64,000 nt of DNA. It comes from Orrella marina (GTDB taxonomy: Bacteria; Pseudomonadota; Gammaproteobacteria; Burkholderiales; Burkholderiaceae_B). This document shows, piece by piece, positions 16,808 through 24,599 of this stretch. Made by a program: the position numbers and the translations under genes. How positions within the stretch are numbered: the stretch's first letter is position 1; each line of letters opens with the position of its first letter. The stretch is from the NCBI RefSeq assembly GCF_003058465.1, contig NZ_CP028901.1, positions 3,162,001 through 3,226,000 on the forward strand. The letters run 5' to 3'. The notes beneath the pieces were generated by a model, which was not told the DNA's origin, searched no databases, and saw nothing but the letters and a program-made list of their open reading frames with translations.

Positions 16808-17812
16808 TCAACTAGACAAAAGAACCGGCGCTCTCAACGAGGTAGGATAATACGTTGGTTTGAGTGCTTGAACAATAGTGTCTGCGCGCTGCTTCCGTTG
16901 TATCCCAGTGCGACGAAGGTGCCTCATCTCGCCCAATCCGGCGTCCGTTATGACTCTACGTTTGCCTATCCAGCCAAGTCCCTCAAGCTCCAGACAGACC
17001 TGCTTGACCTCAGCAGTCGAAAGGCCCGTTTTGATGGCCAGGATGTCATCACCGCGATGAGCACGGGACAGGGCGGCCAGCACTAAGTAGCGTTTCTTTA
17101 CCTCGACAGGAGCACCCCTTGCGGCCGGTGACTTGGCCAAAACAGTATTTCCAAGAGCTTCCAATCGAGCCGAAATTGTTTCAGGGCGGAGGCTCCGTCC
17201 AAACCCCGAGATCGGAAGCCCGGCAGTGACTCGTGATGGGAACAGCGGGATCCAGCCCTTGGCCTGCGTCGAAGTCTTGTGAAAGAGGCGTGGAGTGTTG
17301 TTGGGCGCTCCATGGGCAAATGCCAATAGAGCGCCAACGCCGCCATATCCCAGAGCAGGGTTGCCTTGGACTGGGCCTGAAGCGGAGCCAACCGGGTCGT
17401 ATCTCTCGCATAGCCGTACGCAGGCGTCCGCCTTCGCACTTCCGAACGCGCTGAAGATTGTTGGGCATGGCTGAACGCACCCTGTAAAGGGCCTACACGG
17501 GTGGCAATTGATGCGGTCTTTCCCCTCTTGCGTCATCGCATAGGCAAGCACACCAAACTGCAGGAAGCGGTATGACTTCCAACTTCGGACCGACCGAACT
17601 TTCCAAGCGGCTGACAGGTAGTCATGCGCGCGTTTGCCAGACCCGACAAAGTCGGTTAGCACCCAAAACGCCCGGACTCGCTTTTTTCGAATTTCATCGG
17701 GCCCCGGGTGGTTTAGAAACCGCTTTGGATGAGCACGGCAGAGGTCCGTGATGAGTTGGGCAACAATACCCTCGCTGCCAACCTCCGGTTGGTATGCCTT
17801 CGTGGCTTTCAC
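16808..17812 (-). CDS. PRTase-like effector, C-terminal part with winged-helix domain
   Basis: 334 aa with a GTG start overlapping the previous stop (GTGA). It opens with PEVGSEG, continues to FWVLTDFVGSGKRA (49-62), a phosphoribosyltransferase PRPP-binding-like loop, then a four-cysteine cluster (C103, C106, C112, C116) that may bind zinc. About residues 235-300 read as a winged-helix DNA-binding fold (KRYLVLAAL... and DDILAIKTGLSTAEVKQV). The N-terminal half of this PRTase-like fold appears to be in the preceding 106-aa ORF. Together they would be the retron effector. Confidence 0.65.
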   Translation of the reverse strand: MKATKAYQPEVGSEGIVAQLITDLCRAHPKRFLNHPGPDEIRKKRVRAFWVLTDFVGSGKRAHDYLSAAWKVRSVRSWKSYRFLQFGVLAYAMTQEGKDRINCHPCRPFTGCVQPCPTIFSAFGSAKADACVRLCERYDPVGSASGPVQGNPALGYGGVGALLAFAHGAPNNTPRLFHKTSTQAKGWIPLFPSRVTAGLPISGFGRSLRPETISARLEALGNTVLAKSPAARGAPVEVKKRYLVLAALSRAHRGDDILAIKTGLSTAEVKQVCLELEGLGWIGKRRVITDAGLGEMRHLRRTGIQRKQRADTIVQALKPTYYPTSLRAPVLLSS

Positions 17813-18129
17813 GGGGCAGGGCCGACGCCATACGCACGCTTGACTTTGGCTCTAGTCTCTTTAAATAGCCGATGTGGAACTCTAAGCCGATGCCTCATCT
17901 CTCGCTCGGCGTATAACGCGATGTGACCATCGACTGAATCCGCGTGGAGCATGACTTGGTCTCTCAGACCAGTCGCGAACTCGTCCCGCGAGACGAAGAC
18001 AAAGCTGCCAAGCATTTCGGATGCGAGTGCCTGATCGCGAATTCCGAATTGCCGAACCCATGCCTTAGCGGCTTCTGATTCAAGAATCGTTGCTTTAGCT
18101 GGTACCTTTTCGTTGGCATTTGCTGTCAT
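17809..18129 (-). CDS. PRTase-like effector, N-terminal part (split ORF)
   Basis: 106 aa from ATG 18129, which has an AGAGGGA ribosome binding site; a longer in-frame start at 18165 lacks one. Helical, with MLGSFVFVSRDEFATGLRDQV resembling the N-terminal lobe of PRTase-like proteins found with retrons and other conflict systems. It ends in GTGA, where the next frame starts, so the two ORFs are either coupled subunits or one protein joined by a -1 frameshift at the run of four C before the stop. The homology is by eye and moderate. Confidence 0.5.
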   Translation of the reverse strand: MTANANEKVPAKATILESEAAKAWVRQFGIRDQALASEMLGSFVFVSRDEFATGLRDQVMLHADSVDGHIALYAEREMRHRLRVPHRLFKETRAKVKRAYGVGPAP

Positions 18130-18165
18130 ACATATCCCTCTACAGTGAACTGAGTAAATTCTCAT

Positions 18166-18453
18166 CTCACGCTAGGCTCGTGTCCAAACCTTGGTTTTTG
18201 ACGCCTCCAGCACATCTTTCAGTACAACTACGTGTCCTTGTTCCCGGCAGCGGACCGGGTTTAGTGACGGCTAGGCCAATGTCTGGCGGCTAGTGGATAC
18301 CTTTAGGCAAACAACTTCAGGGACCACGTCCTATCCTACTCCATTCGTTCATCAGCCATCGACTTGTCCGCTGTAGGTCGGTGATGAGTTCAGCCACAGC
18401 GGACCGCTCCGGCAGCTCAGCAGATACCGGTAGCCGAGACATGAACGACTGCT
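18166..18453. other. 288-bp region between the PRTase retron and the right recombinase repeat
   Basis: Divergent upstream regions of the retron effector (minus) and the recombinase (plus). It should contain the retron promoter. No gene or clear repeat seen. Confidence 0.35.
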
Positions 18454-18526
18454 AAGGGTCGGTAGCGTTTGATCATGTTCTCACTCGACAGCCTATGGAA
18501 TTTGAGTCATTGGCAGCACACTAAAA

Positions 18527-18548
18527 CTCCTTTCCCTATAAAAAGGAG
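18527..18548 (+). promoter_or_regulatory. Hairpin sequestering the recombinase ribosome binding site (copy 2)
   Basis: Same 7-bp stem CTCCTTT/AAAGGAG as in the left copy, placing the AAGGAG ribosome binding site of the recombinase in a hairpin. Confidence 0.4.
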
Positions 18549-18554
18549 CTCCTC

Positions 18555-19181
18555 ATGAAACCGAATGTGCATACTGCCTTAACGCACGAGCCATGGAACA
18601 AGGGCAAGCTCGTTGGGCAAAAAGCACCGTTAAAGCTCAAGGACATATGGGCTATCCGTGTCCGACTACAACTGTCGAACGATCTCCGTAATCTTGCTCT
18701 TTTCAATCTCGCCATTGACAGCAAGCTACGGGCCTGCGACTTGGTGAAACTACGAGTCCGAGACATCGCACACGGGGAGCATGTGGCACCTCGTGCGATT
18801 GTTATGCAGCAAAAAACCCAACGCCCTGTGCAATTTGAAATCACTGAGCAAACACGCGAATCGTTGGTGAGATGGATACGCTACAAACAACTGCGCGCTG
18901 ATGATTTCATTTTCTCAAGCCGGATCCACGCATCTTTGCACTTATCGACCAGGCAATACGCTCGGATAGTCGATGCTTGGGTGGTCGCCATTGGTTTAGA
19001 TCCGACAGCATACGGAACGCACACAATGCGAAGAACAAAGGCATCTTTAATTTACCGTCGCACAAAAAACCTGAGGGCAGTTCAATTGCTCCTCGGTCAC
19101 ACCAAGCTCGAAAGCACGGTGCGATACCTTGGCATCGAGGTCGATGACGCCCTTGAAATGGCAGAGCAGACAGAAGTGTGA
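18555..19181 (+). CDS. Small tyrosine recombinase/integrase, copy 2
   Basis: 208 aa, identical to the copy at 2787-3413 except for one Gln-to-Glu change (ITEQ). All catalytic positions (R, K, HxxR, H, Y) are intact in both copies, so both may be active. It points outward toward the third RT locus. Two intact copies facing opposite ways allow homologous inversion of the segment between them as well as site-specific reactions at the flanking palindromes. Confidence 0.9.
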   Translation: MKPNVHTALTHEPWNKGKLVGQKAPLKLKDIWAIRVRLQLSNDLRNLALFNLAIDSKLRACDLVKLRVRDIAHGEHVAPRAIVMQQKTQRPVQFEITEQTRESLVRWIRYKQLRADDFIFSSRIHASLHLSTRQYARIVDAWVVAIGLDPTAYGTHTMRRTKASLIYRRTKNLRAVQLLLGHTKLESTVRYLGIEVDDALEMAEQTEV

Positions 19182-19195
19182 TGTTTACTTAATCT

Positions 19196-19229
19196 CGGAC
19201 AGTGCGGCCACCCAACTGGTCGCTGTCCG
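19196..19229. repeat. Bulged palindrome at the outer end of the right recombinase repeat
   Basis: Same 34-bp imperfect palindrome as at 2739-2772: CGGACAG/CTGTCCG outer arms and a two-base bulge. It lies 15 bp after the recombinase stop codon and ends exactly where the inverted repeat ends. Confidence 0.5.
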
Positions 19230-19382
19230 ACCCAAAGCGGACATCCATGCAAAATATTTATAAATATCATCGGATTGGAATCTGAAGCGCTGGGCGAACT
19301 ACAAGAAGAAGATTGCGATGGTCTGCCGAGTGTCTGTGAAATTCAGGGCGATCCACACCTCCGTTGAATTGAGAGTACTAAC

Positions 19383-20579
19383 TCATATACCAAGAAAGGT
19401 TCTTGCTTCAGCTGACAAAACCTTTAGGTCGAGTCCCAGGCCCTCTCGGTACAAATTCCTAAGTGCTTTTTTTTCTATATCCATTAGCTTGTCTGTCACT
19501 TCGGTTATGTTTGTGCAGACATCATAAGCTGCCAAATATCCGTTCCGCTTTGCATTTATGCTGGCTCCAAGGCTTTTCATGGTAATCCCTTGGCTAAGTA
19601 ATTCTTTAATTGAGCCATATTTCAAAAGCTCTGCACGAATGCGTTCAAATTGACTATCCGATAGCCGCAGGACGCAACCTTTATCTTGTCCAGTAAGCTC
19701 TAAACCTAAAAATTCAGCAGGGCTATTTGGTTCATAAATCTCTGATTTAGAACCTGGGAATAGCTCTGGAATGGTCAAGCTTAAATTCTTAAATTCTGCC
19801 TTACAGAATTCTAGTAGCCCTCTACATTCCTCTTCACTATCCGCCATGAAAATCAGGTCATCTGCATAGCGAACGGCCTTCGCACCACTCAGTTTCGTTG
19901 CGCTGTCAAATGGGATAAGAAAAAGATTTGAAAGTAAGGGCGAAAGTGGCATTCCTTGCCGGATGCCTTTGCCTCTAACTATTCCTAATTTTTTTATTGC
20001 GTCTGCAGTACTCCTCTTGCCCCCTTGTATCTCGCAATCAAGTACTGCAAACAAAATTGGATGCAGTGTCTTTTCTTTTACGATTTTTGAGATTCGTTCG
20101 CGAAGAAGCTTGCGGTCAATATTATCGAAAAAGGAGGTGATATCAGTTTTGAAAATCCATGGATGATTGCGTCGAATTCTGCAAGCCTTATCAGCTGCAT
20201 CTTTGACTGAACGTCCTGAAACAAATCCAAAGCTAACTGTATTGTCCAACTGGTTACGGTACTTATCAGACAAAAAATTTAATAGCGCCCGCTGGACGAC
20301 TCTGTCGTCAACTGTAGGAACACAAATTACTCTGTCTTTTTTACCGTTTGGGCGGGGGATTCTGTATGGTTTTAGTTCTTGAAAATGGAAGTTTCCATTT
20401 CTCAAAGAGTTATTCAGTTTTCGCAAATTTCGTTGATAGTTATCGGCGTAGTCATTAAGACACGAGTCATCAACAGCTAGCGTTTTTCTTGAGGCTGGGG
20501 AAGCTTTTCGATAGATTTCTTCCCACGCATTGGTAAGCGCGGACAACGACAACACCCGCGTGAAAGCGTTAGTTGACAT
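19383..20579 (-). CDS. Group-II-intron-like defence RT candidate (DRT-type, third RT)
   Basis: 398 aa from the preferred ATG at 20579. Motifs: RPNGKKDRVICVPTVDDRVVQ (RT0/1 region), FKTDITSFFDNIDR, GIRQGMPLSPLLSNLFL and VRYADDLIFMADS, then EFLGLEL. It lacks the intron maturase and endonuclease domains, and I see no group II intron ends. A frame open to 20750 adds 57 residues of translated repeat DNA and is less likely. The start overlaps the stop of an 85-aa ORF by 11 bp. Lone RTs of this type are found in anti-phage DRT systems, but the DRT class cannot be set without a tree. Confidence 0.72.
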   Translation of the reverse strand: MSTNAFTRVLSLSALTNAWEEIYRKASPASRKTLAVDDSCLNDYADNYQRNLRKLNNSLRNGNFHFQELKPYRIPRPNGKKDRVICVPTVDDRVVQRALLNFLSDKYRNQLDNTVSFGFVSGRSVKDAADKACRIRRNHPWIFKTDITSFFDNIDRKLLRERISKIVKEKTLHPILFAVLDCEIQGGKRSTADAIKKLGIVRGKGIRQGMPLSPLLSNLFLIPFDSATKLSGAKAVRYADDLIFMADSEEECRGLLEFCKAEFKNLSLTIPELFPGSKSEIYEPNSPAEFLGLELTGQDKGCVLRLSDSQFERIRAELLKYGSIKELLSQGITMKSLGASINAKRNGYLAAYDVCTNITEVTDKLMDIEKKALRNLYREGLGLDLKVLSAEARTFLGI

Positions 20580-20826
20580 ATTTAGGAACGCCGCTGGCGT
20601 TGTCCCCCTCGGACCAGCAGTAATAAGCTCCGTCGGCAGCATCGTTGCTGAGCGTCTCTTGCGAGTCGTCCCTGCAGCTGATTCCGCCGATGACGCACAA
20701 GCGATTGCTCGCCATTGCGCCATTTTGCCGCTTGGTAACGTGCAGCGCAACCTGCAGAGATGCCTGAGGGATGCGAATATTCACCGTAGCAGCCACTTCA
20801 ATGCAAATGCGTCTCATTAAGCTCAT
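20569..20826 (-). CDS. Small ORF coupled to the third RT (85 aa, unknown)
   Basis: Starts MSLMRRICIEVAATVNIRIP with an AAGGTGA ribosome binding site 5 nt upstream and ends 11 bp inside the RT start, so it could drive RT translation by coupling. Its middle (about residues 20-66) is encoded by the RT-proximal copy of a 144-bp repeat. No known domain. Alternatively the stretch is a non-coding template RNA and the ORF is accidental. Confidence 0.35.
   Translation of the reverse strand: MSLMRRICIEVAATVNIRIPQASLQVALHVTKRQNGAMASNRLCVIGGISCRDDSQETLSNDAADGAYYCWSEGDNASGVPKYVN
20627..20770. repeat. 144-bp direct repeat, RT-proximal copy
   Basis: Repeated at 21026-21169 with a period of 399 bp. The copies differ only at two adjacent bases: AA here against CT in the distal copy, read on the RT coding strand. 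The period is a multiple of three, so one frame stays open across both copies. Confidence 0.92.
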
Positions 20827-21025
20827 ACTTTCACCTTTTCCGACGTTGAAATTCAACAAAATCACGGCAAACGCGGTGGCGAAAACATGCACACCGCGAA
20901 ATCGGGCGAAAAGCGAGATGCTGCAAATCGGCGTTTGTGGCTCACCCGCCTCCCCGCCTCCTGACCGCCCCACACGCTTGTTAGTCGCCTTCTCAACAAC
21001 TCCGAGGGTAGAGGGCGACGTTCCC

Positions 21026-21169
21026 GCTCCGTCGGCAGCATCGTTGCTGAGCGTCTCTTGCGAGTCGTCCCTGCAGCTGATTCCGCCGATGACGCACAAG
21101 CGATTGCTCGCCATTGCGCCATTAGGCCGCTTGGTAACGTGCAGCGCAACCTGCAGAGATGCCTGAGGG
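21026..21169. repeat. 144-bp direct repeat, RT-distal copy
   Basis: Partner of 20627-20770. On the RT strand it lies furthest upstream. The 255 bp between the copies are not repeated, so this is a partial tandem duplication of a 399-bp unit. Confidence 0.92.
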
Positions 21170-21377
21170 TGCTACCACTTGTTAAGTATAACTGGTTACG
21201 TTTAAAAAGCTACATTTGGTAAAAATTCAATGAAATTCAATGAAATTCACTAAATGTGGAAATTATTATCTCAACAAGAAGGGAACGAATCGCCCAGTTG
21301 TACTTGCCACATCAGAACCCATAGATTTATAGCCAAATATAAATTTTGAAGAATGTCCGCTTCTGGCCGGTAATTGC
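21170..21377. other. AT-rich region between RT locus and lipoprotein gene
   Basis: Contains two tandem copies of the 10-mer AAATTCAATG followed by a partial copy near 21225-21250. It probably holds the promoter for the minus-strand RT transcript. No gene seen. Confidence 0.4.
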
Positions 21378-22043
21378 CTAAAGCGTCTTTCTTTTTTGAC
21401 CTGACGGAGTATCAATCACAGGGTTGGATCGAATGGTCAGCCGTTCATCTACATTCAGTAAAGCGGCCAAGAACTGCTCGTCATCGAACAACATTCGAAC
21501 GCCTTTTTGCAAGGCTCGGTCAAGAGCCAGTTTGGCGTTAGAGCCAGTTGCCAACTGAATATTTTCTTCGATCCCTTGAACGATCAGATTACGAGAATAG
21601 AGAATCGTCCCGGGATCACTCTGAGCGTGAACTGACATGGTCAGATCTGCTACGGCGTCGCCGGCCCAAAAGCCCGACTTAAAGTCGTTCCAGAAACGGG
21701 TAATGTCAACACTCAAGAGTACACGAGGCATTTTGTCGCTAATGGAGAATCCTCGGGCAATGAGTTCCTGCTCTACAGCGCGGCGCAATGTGATGGCCAC
21801 ATCTTCCTTAGGGAGGATCTTACCGAGCTCCATGCCGAAACCGTTCTTCTTCGCGCTGACCTGTGGTTTTTCCATTCTGCTGTCATTAACCTGTACGAAG
21901 ACCGCCTTACCTTCCGCCTCTTGAATGACTTGAGCATCCTCCGTTGGAACGTAGATCAAGTCGATCTGTTCAGTGGTTAAGGCGCAGCCTGAGAGGCCAA
22001 CCGCCGCGAGGAACACTACTATGGGAGCAAAAGATTTTCGCAT
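21378..22043 (-). CDS. YajG-like outer-membrane lipoprotein
   Basis: 221 aa. A lipoprotein signal peptide ends in LSGC (cysteine about residue 20). The mature part, with VFVQVNDSR near the start and a MPRVLLSVDITRFWNDF stretch, resembles YajG-family lipoproteins. Function unknown in this family. It is probably the first ordinary chromosomal gene after the RT island. Confidence 0.7.
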   Translation of the reverse strand: MRKSFAPIVVFLAAVGLSGCALTTEQIDLIYVPTEDAQVIQEAEGKAVFVQVNDSRMEKPQVSAKKNGFGMELGKILPKEDVAITLRRAVEQELIARGFSISDKMPRVLLSVDITRFWNDFKSGFWAGDAVADLTMSVHAQSDPGTILYSRNLIVQGIEENIQLATGSNAKLALDRALQKGVRMLFDDEQFLAALLNVDERLTIRSNPVIDTPSGQKRKTL

Positions 22044-22283
22044 TATTTGTCTCGCATTAATTATAAAAGTGACTCAATGCTGCCAAATCTTTTTGGATAA
22101 TACACTTTGGACTTGTCGGTACGCGTGCGGGTTTAGGGCGGTACACAACAAGGCACGTGATGTTTCTGTTCAATATATTGAGCTACGGTGCTAAGAGCGG
22201 CCTGCCAGCGCCGCCACGCCGTCTTGTGAAACCGCTCGCAAATGCCGTTTTGAATCACACCGAGAACCGAGGAGACGGTTTGG

Positions 22284-22460
22284 TTAGAGTGAAATCAGTC
22301 TCTCAACCGGTTCGGCAAGTTGCTGAAAGTAGTGTATTTCTGCTTCAGCAGGTGGGACGTCATCGATGGATTCGAGCAAGCGCTAGTGGTTGAACCAAGA
22401 CACCCATTCTAGGGTAACTAGTTCAACCGCCGCTTCAGTCTTCCAGCGGCGTTATCTACG
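22284..22460 (-). pseudogene. IS3-family transposase (OrfB) C-terminal remnant
   Basis: Read on the minus strand, the frame gives AAVELVTLEWVSWFNH, then a stop, then RLLESIDDVPPAEAE and a short tail to TAA. That is the conserved C-terminal end of IS3-family OrfB integrases. An in-frame TAG (22383-22385) and the absence of the rest of the gene show it is dead. It marks earlier insertion activity at this boundary. Confidence 0.75.
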
Positions 22461-22664
22461 CTGCATCGCACACATGGGTATTCTTGTTGACAAGCATCGT
22501 ACCTTACAACAGCTTGAGTCCTTTCTATGGGACTCGATGGTGACCTCCAGTGAACGTCTGCTTCTGGCCGAAAGCTGTCATTGATCAATCAATATAAAGA
22601 TTAGCTCAGGTACAAGCGCTCAATCTACCTTTTCGCTGGCAATATCCGTCAATGTTATGCTGAC

Positions 22665-22698
22665 AAAACCACCGGAATTAATTGTCCGGAACGGTTTT
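22665..22698. promoter_or_regulatory. Palindrome upstream of the IS1595-like ORF
   Basis: Imperfect palindrome with arms AAAACC-CCGGA and TCCGG-GGTTTT around an AT-rich centre, 27 bp before the ORF. It could be an operator or an element end; I cannot decide. Confidence 0.35.
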
Positions 22699-22724
22699 GG
22701 CCCTGCGAAAACAGCCTCTCATTG

Positions 22725-23249
22725 ATGGATCCAAGCCTACCGCCCCCGCCTGTCTATGTTCACAAAGCGAATGCCGTAGAGCAGGCAAGGCTGGTGTTCG
22801 AGGCATATCGCTGGCCAGGTGGAAAGCCCGTCTGCCCGGTTTGCAATCCAAACCGCGGTCCAGGCGATCCAAGATATCCAATCTACAAGCAGACCCGAAA
22901 TGGTGTCGCGGGGTATTACCGCTGCACGGCACCCCACCCCCACCCCTCGGGGGAATCAAAGCCACTTGTTTTCACGGTTCGAACGGGCACGATTATGTCG
23001 CGTTCGCATATTCCGCTGGACAAGTGGTTGTTCTGCATGCCCTGGCTTGCAGAGTTGCGATCGCTGCACTGGTTTCCGCCAGCGACTTTGCTTGCTGAAA
23101 ACATTGGCGTCAATCGTAAGACCGCCGCATCCTTTTTGAGGGATTGGGCTTCATTGCGGTTTGGAGCGTTGCGCGAGGACTCGGCCAATGCTTTTCTGCT
23201 TCAGATGATCGAAGACTTCAAGAAACAGAACAAGTTGTCGTCCCAATAA
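22725..23249 (+). CDS. IS1595-like transposase N-terminal zinc-ribbon protein
   Basis: 174 aa. CPVC near residue 37 and a second cysteine-containing YYRCT motif form a zinc ribbon, followed by VFTVRTGTIMSRSHIPLDKWL, the hallmark N-terminal part of IS1595/ISXO2-type transposases, and a helix-turn-helix (NIGVNRKTAASFLRDW). It ends where the DDE catalytic domain should begin, with no frame continuing it. It is either a truncated transposase or a domesticated DNA-binding protein next to the Tn7-like module. Confidence 0.65.
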   Translation: MDPSLPPPPVYVHKANAVEQARLVFEAYRWPGGKPVCPVCNPNRGPGDPRYPIYKQTRNGVAGYYRCTAPHPHPSGESKPLVFTVRTGTIMSRSHIPLDKWLFCMPWLAELRSLHWFPPATLLAENIGVNRKTAASFLRDWASLRFGALREDSANAFLLQMIEDFKKQNKLSSQ

Positions 23250-23697
23250 ATCAGGCGTAAGATGATTTTTGCAAGTTAAATGGTCAGTTCGCTCGTTTGC
23301 GTAGCCCCCCTATCTGTAAAGTTGAAAGAATGAGATGTTTATTGCGGACTGCAAGTGCTACGCAGTTGCCGATATCCACACACGAAAACACTGACTGGTG
23401 GCATCAGCCAAATAAAGTCGAATTTTTTTATTGATCTCAGCGAGTCTGAGCAGGGAGGGGTGCGTATGTCACAGACATAGCCAAGTAGAGGGGAGTTGCA
23501 CAACGTCAGCCGCTTTTTGCAGAAAGTGGCTGACTTCAAAACTGTGTGCATCAGGCGTCGGAACCTGTGCATATAGTGCCTCGTTACGGCAATGCTGTCA
23601 AGCATTGGCCGGAGGATGATGTTTGCCTTCAGGCAAATGTCAGATGGCAACTCCCATGTTCGTTTTATTCATTTTTATCAAGAACATGGAGTCAGAT
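23250..23697. other. Upstream region of the Tn7-like tns operon
   Basis: 448 bp with two strong dyads: a 30-bp palindrome at 23505-23534 (arms GTCAGCC/GGCTGAC with further pairing) and a 16-bp palindrome at 23622-23637 (TTTGCCT/AGGCAAA). Being next to tnsA, it should hold the operon promoter and probably the transposon end with TnsB sites, but I could not define terminal repeats. Confidence 0.4.
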
Positions 23698-23817
23698 ATG
23701 GCACATAGTGCACACGCCATTTATACAAGGAATGAGCCGGCCCATCGGGTGGCCGCTCAGGGTTCAGCGATCGGTTCATCTGCGCAGGCACTCAGGCAGG
23801 GAGGCATTCGCTCATGA
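23698..23817 (+). CDS. Possible small ORF coupled to tnsA
   Basis: 39 aa starting at ATG with GGAG 7 nt upstream and ending in ATGA overlapping the tnsA start. No recognisable domain. It may be a real leader-encoded small protein or only a coupling device. Confidence 0.3.
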   Translation: MAHSAHAIYTRNEPAHRVAAQGSAIGSSAQALRQGGIRS

Positions 23818-24599
23818 AACCCTCTGTTTCCAATACCAGCAGCCAGTATGGCACGCGTGGCCGTCGACACGGCTTTGACACCGGTGTGCGCAAGGTAGCA
23901 CCCACATATGGCAAGGCCCGCTACCTCGTTCACAGCCTGAAGGCCAGCGGAATAATGAGTGTCGAGTCAGATTTCGAGCGGCTCGTCGCACATTTGCTGA
24001 CGCTAGATCCGGCCGTACGGTCCTTTGCGCCACAACCTTTCACCGTCGATCTTATTGACCGTCGAATCCTGCGATCTCCAGAGCTGGTCAAGCAGGCGCG
24101 CCATCGCCATCGGGGACGGATTGGTCAGAAGTTCTACACACCTGACTTTCTGGCGAACTGGACGCTTGGCGGCAGCGCTGCCATCGAACTCAAACTCGAG
24201 GGATACGAGGGCAATGCCAATGATCAGATGCGTATCGCACGCGGGCGAGACGTGATCGAGGCAAGCGGCATGCAGTTTCTGCAGATTGTCTGGCCCAAGT
24301 CCAACCGCAATCCGATGAGGATCAATGTTCCTATGCTGGCCAAGGCCAAATCTCGCATCGACCTGTGGCCGGGTGATGACCTGATTGGCTCGGTCGCGAG
24401 AGCACTCGAACAAGGTGCTCGCACCGAGCACGATCTTTGCAATGCGATTTCGCTTGATCCGAACCTTGTGCCCATGTTGCTGGTCAGCGGGGTCCTGGCG
24501 GCAAACGTGCTCGAACGTCCGATCAACGGCGCTATGGCGGTGACTTCAGCCGACGGTGATCTTGCGCATCTCTCGCTTCTCAGAAAGGTGTCCCGATGA
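23814..24599 (+). CDS. tnsA: TnsA-like transposon endonuclease
   Basis: 261 aa. The nuclease residues expected of TnsA can be placed: Glu55 (SDFER), Asp111 (FYTPDF) and Glu125-x-Lys127 (AAIELKLE), a PD-(D/E)xK fold. The C-terminal ~80 residues should be the winged-helix part that contacts TnsC. TnsA cleaves the 5' ends of the transposon while TnsB cuts the 3' ends. The stop overlaps tnsB by 4 bp. Confidence 0.85.
   Translation: MKPSVSNTSSQYGTRGRRHGFDTGVRKVAPTYGKARYLVHSLKASGIMSVESDFERLVAHLLTLDPAVRSFAPQPFTVDLIDRRILRSPELVKQARHRHRGRIGQKFYTPDFLANWTLGGSAAIELKLEGYEGNANDQMRIARGRDVIEASGMQFLQIVWPKSNRNPMRINVPMLAKAKSRIDLWPGDDLIGSVARALEQGARTEHDLCNAISLDPNLVPMLLVSGVLAANVLERPINGAMAVTSADGDLAHLSLLRKVSR

Larger units (their letters stand above)
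18454..19229. repeat. 776-bp inverted repeat, right copy (contains tyrosine recombinase gene)
   Basis: Inverted twin of 2739-3514, with the same length and one base difference found. Inner boundary at 18454 (AAGGGTCGG) and outer boundary at 19229 at the end of the CTGTCCG palindrome arm. The near identity implies recent duplication or ongoing gene conversion. Confidence 0.95.

Noticed and set aside
19196..19229. Integron attC site
   Set aside because: A chance ACCCAAC core and bulge exist, but the recombinase lacks the IntI-specific helix and there is no cassette array.
19383..20579. Group II intron
   Set aside because: No maturase X or endonuclease domain and no intron-like 5' GUGCG or domain V structure was seen.
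19383..21169. Standard diversity-generating retroelement
   Set aside because: The RT has RQGMPLSP rather than the DGR-type motif, no Avd-like protein was recognised, and no C-type-lectin-like target ends in the repeat. Kept only as an open question in the findings.
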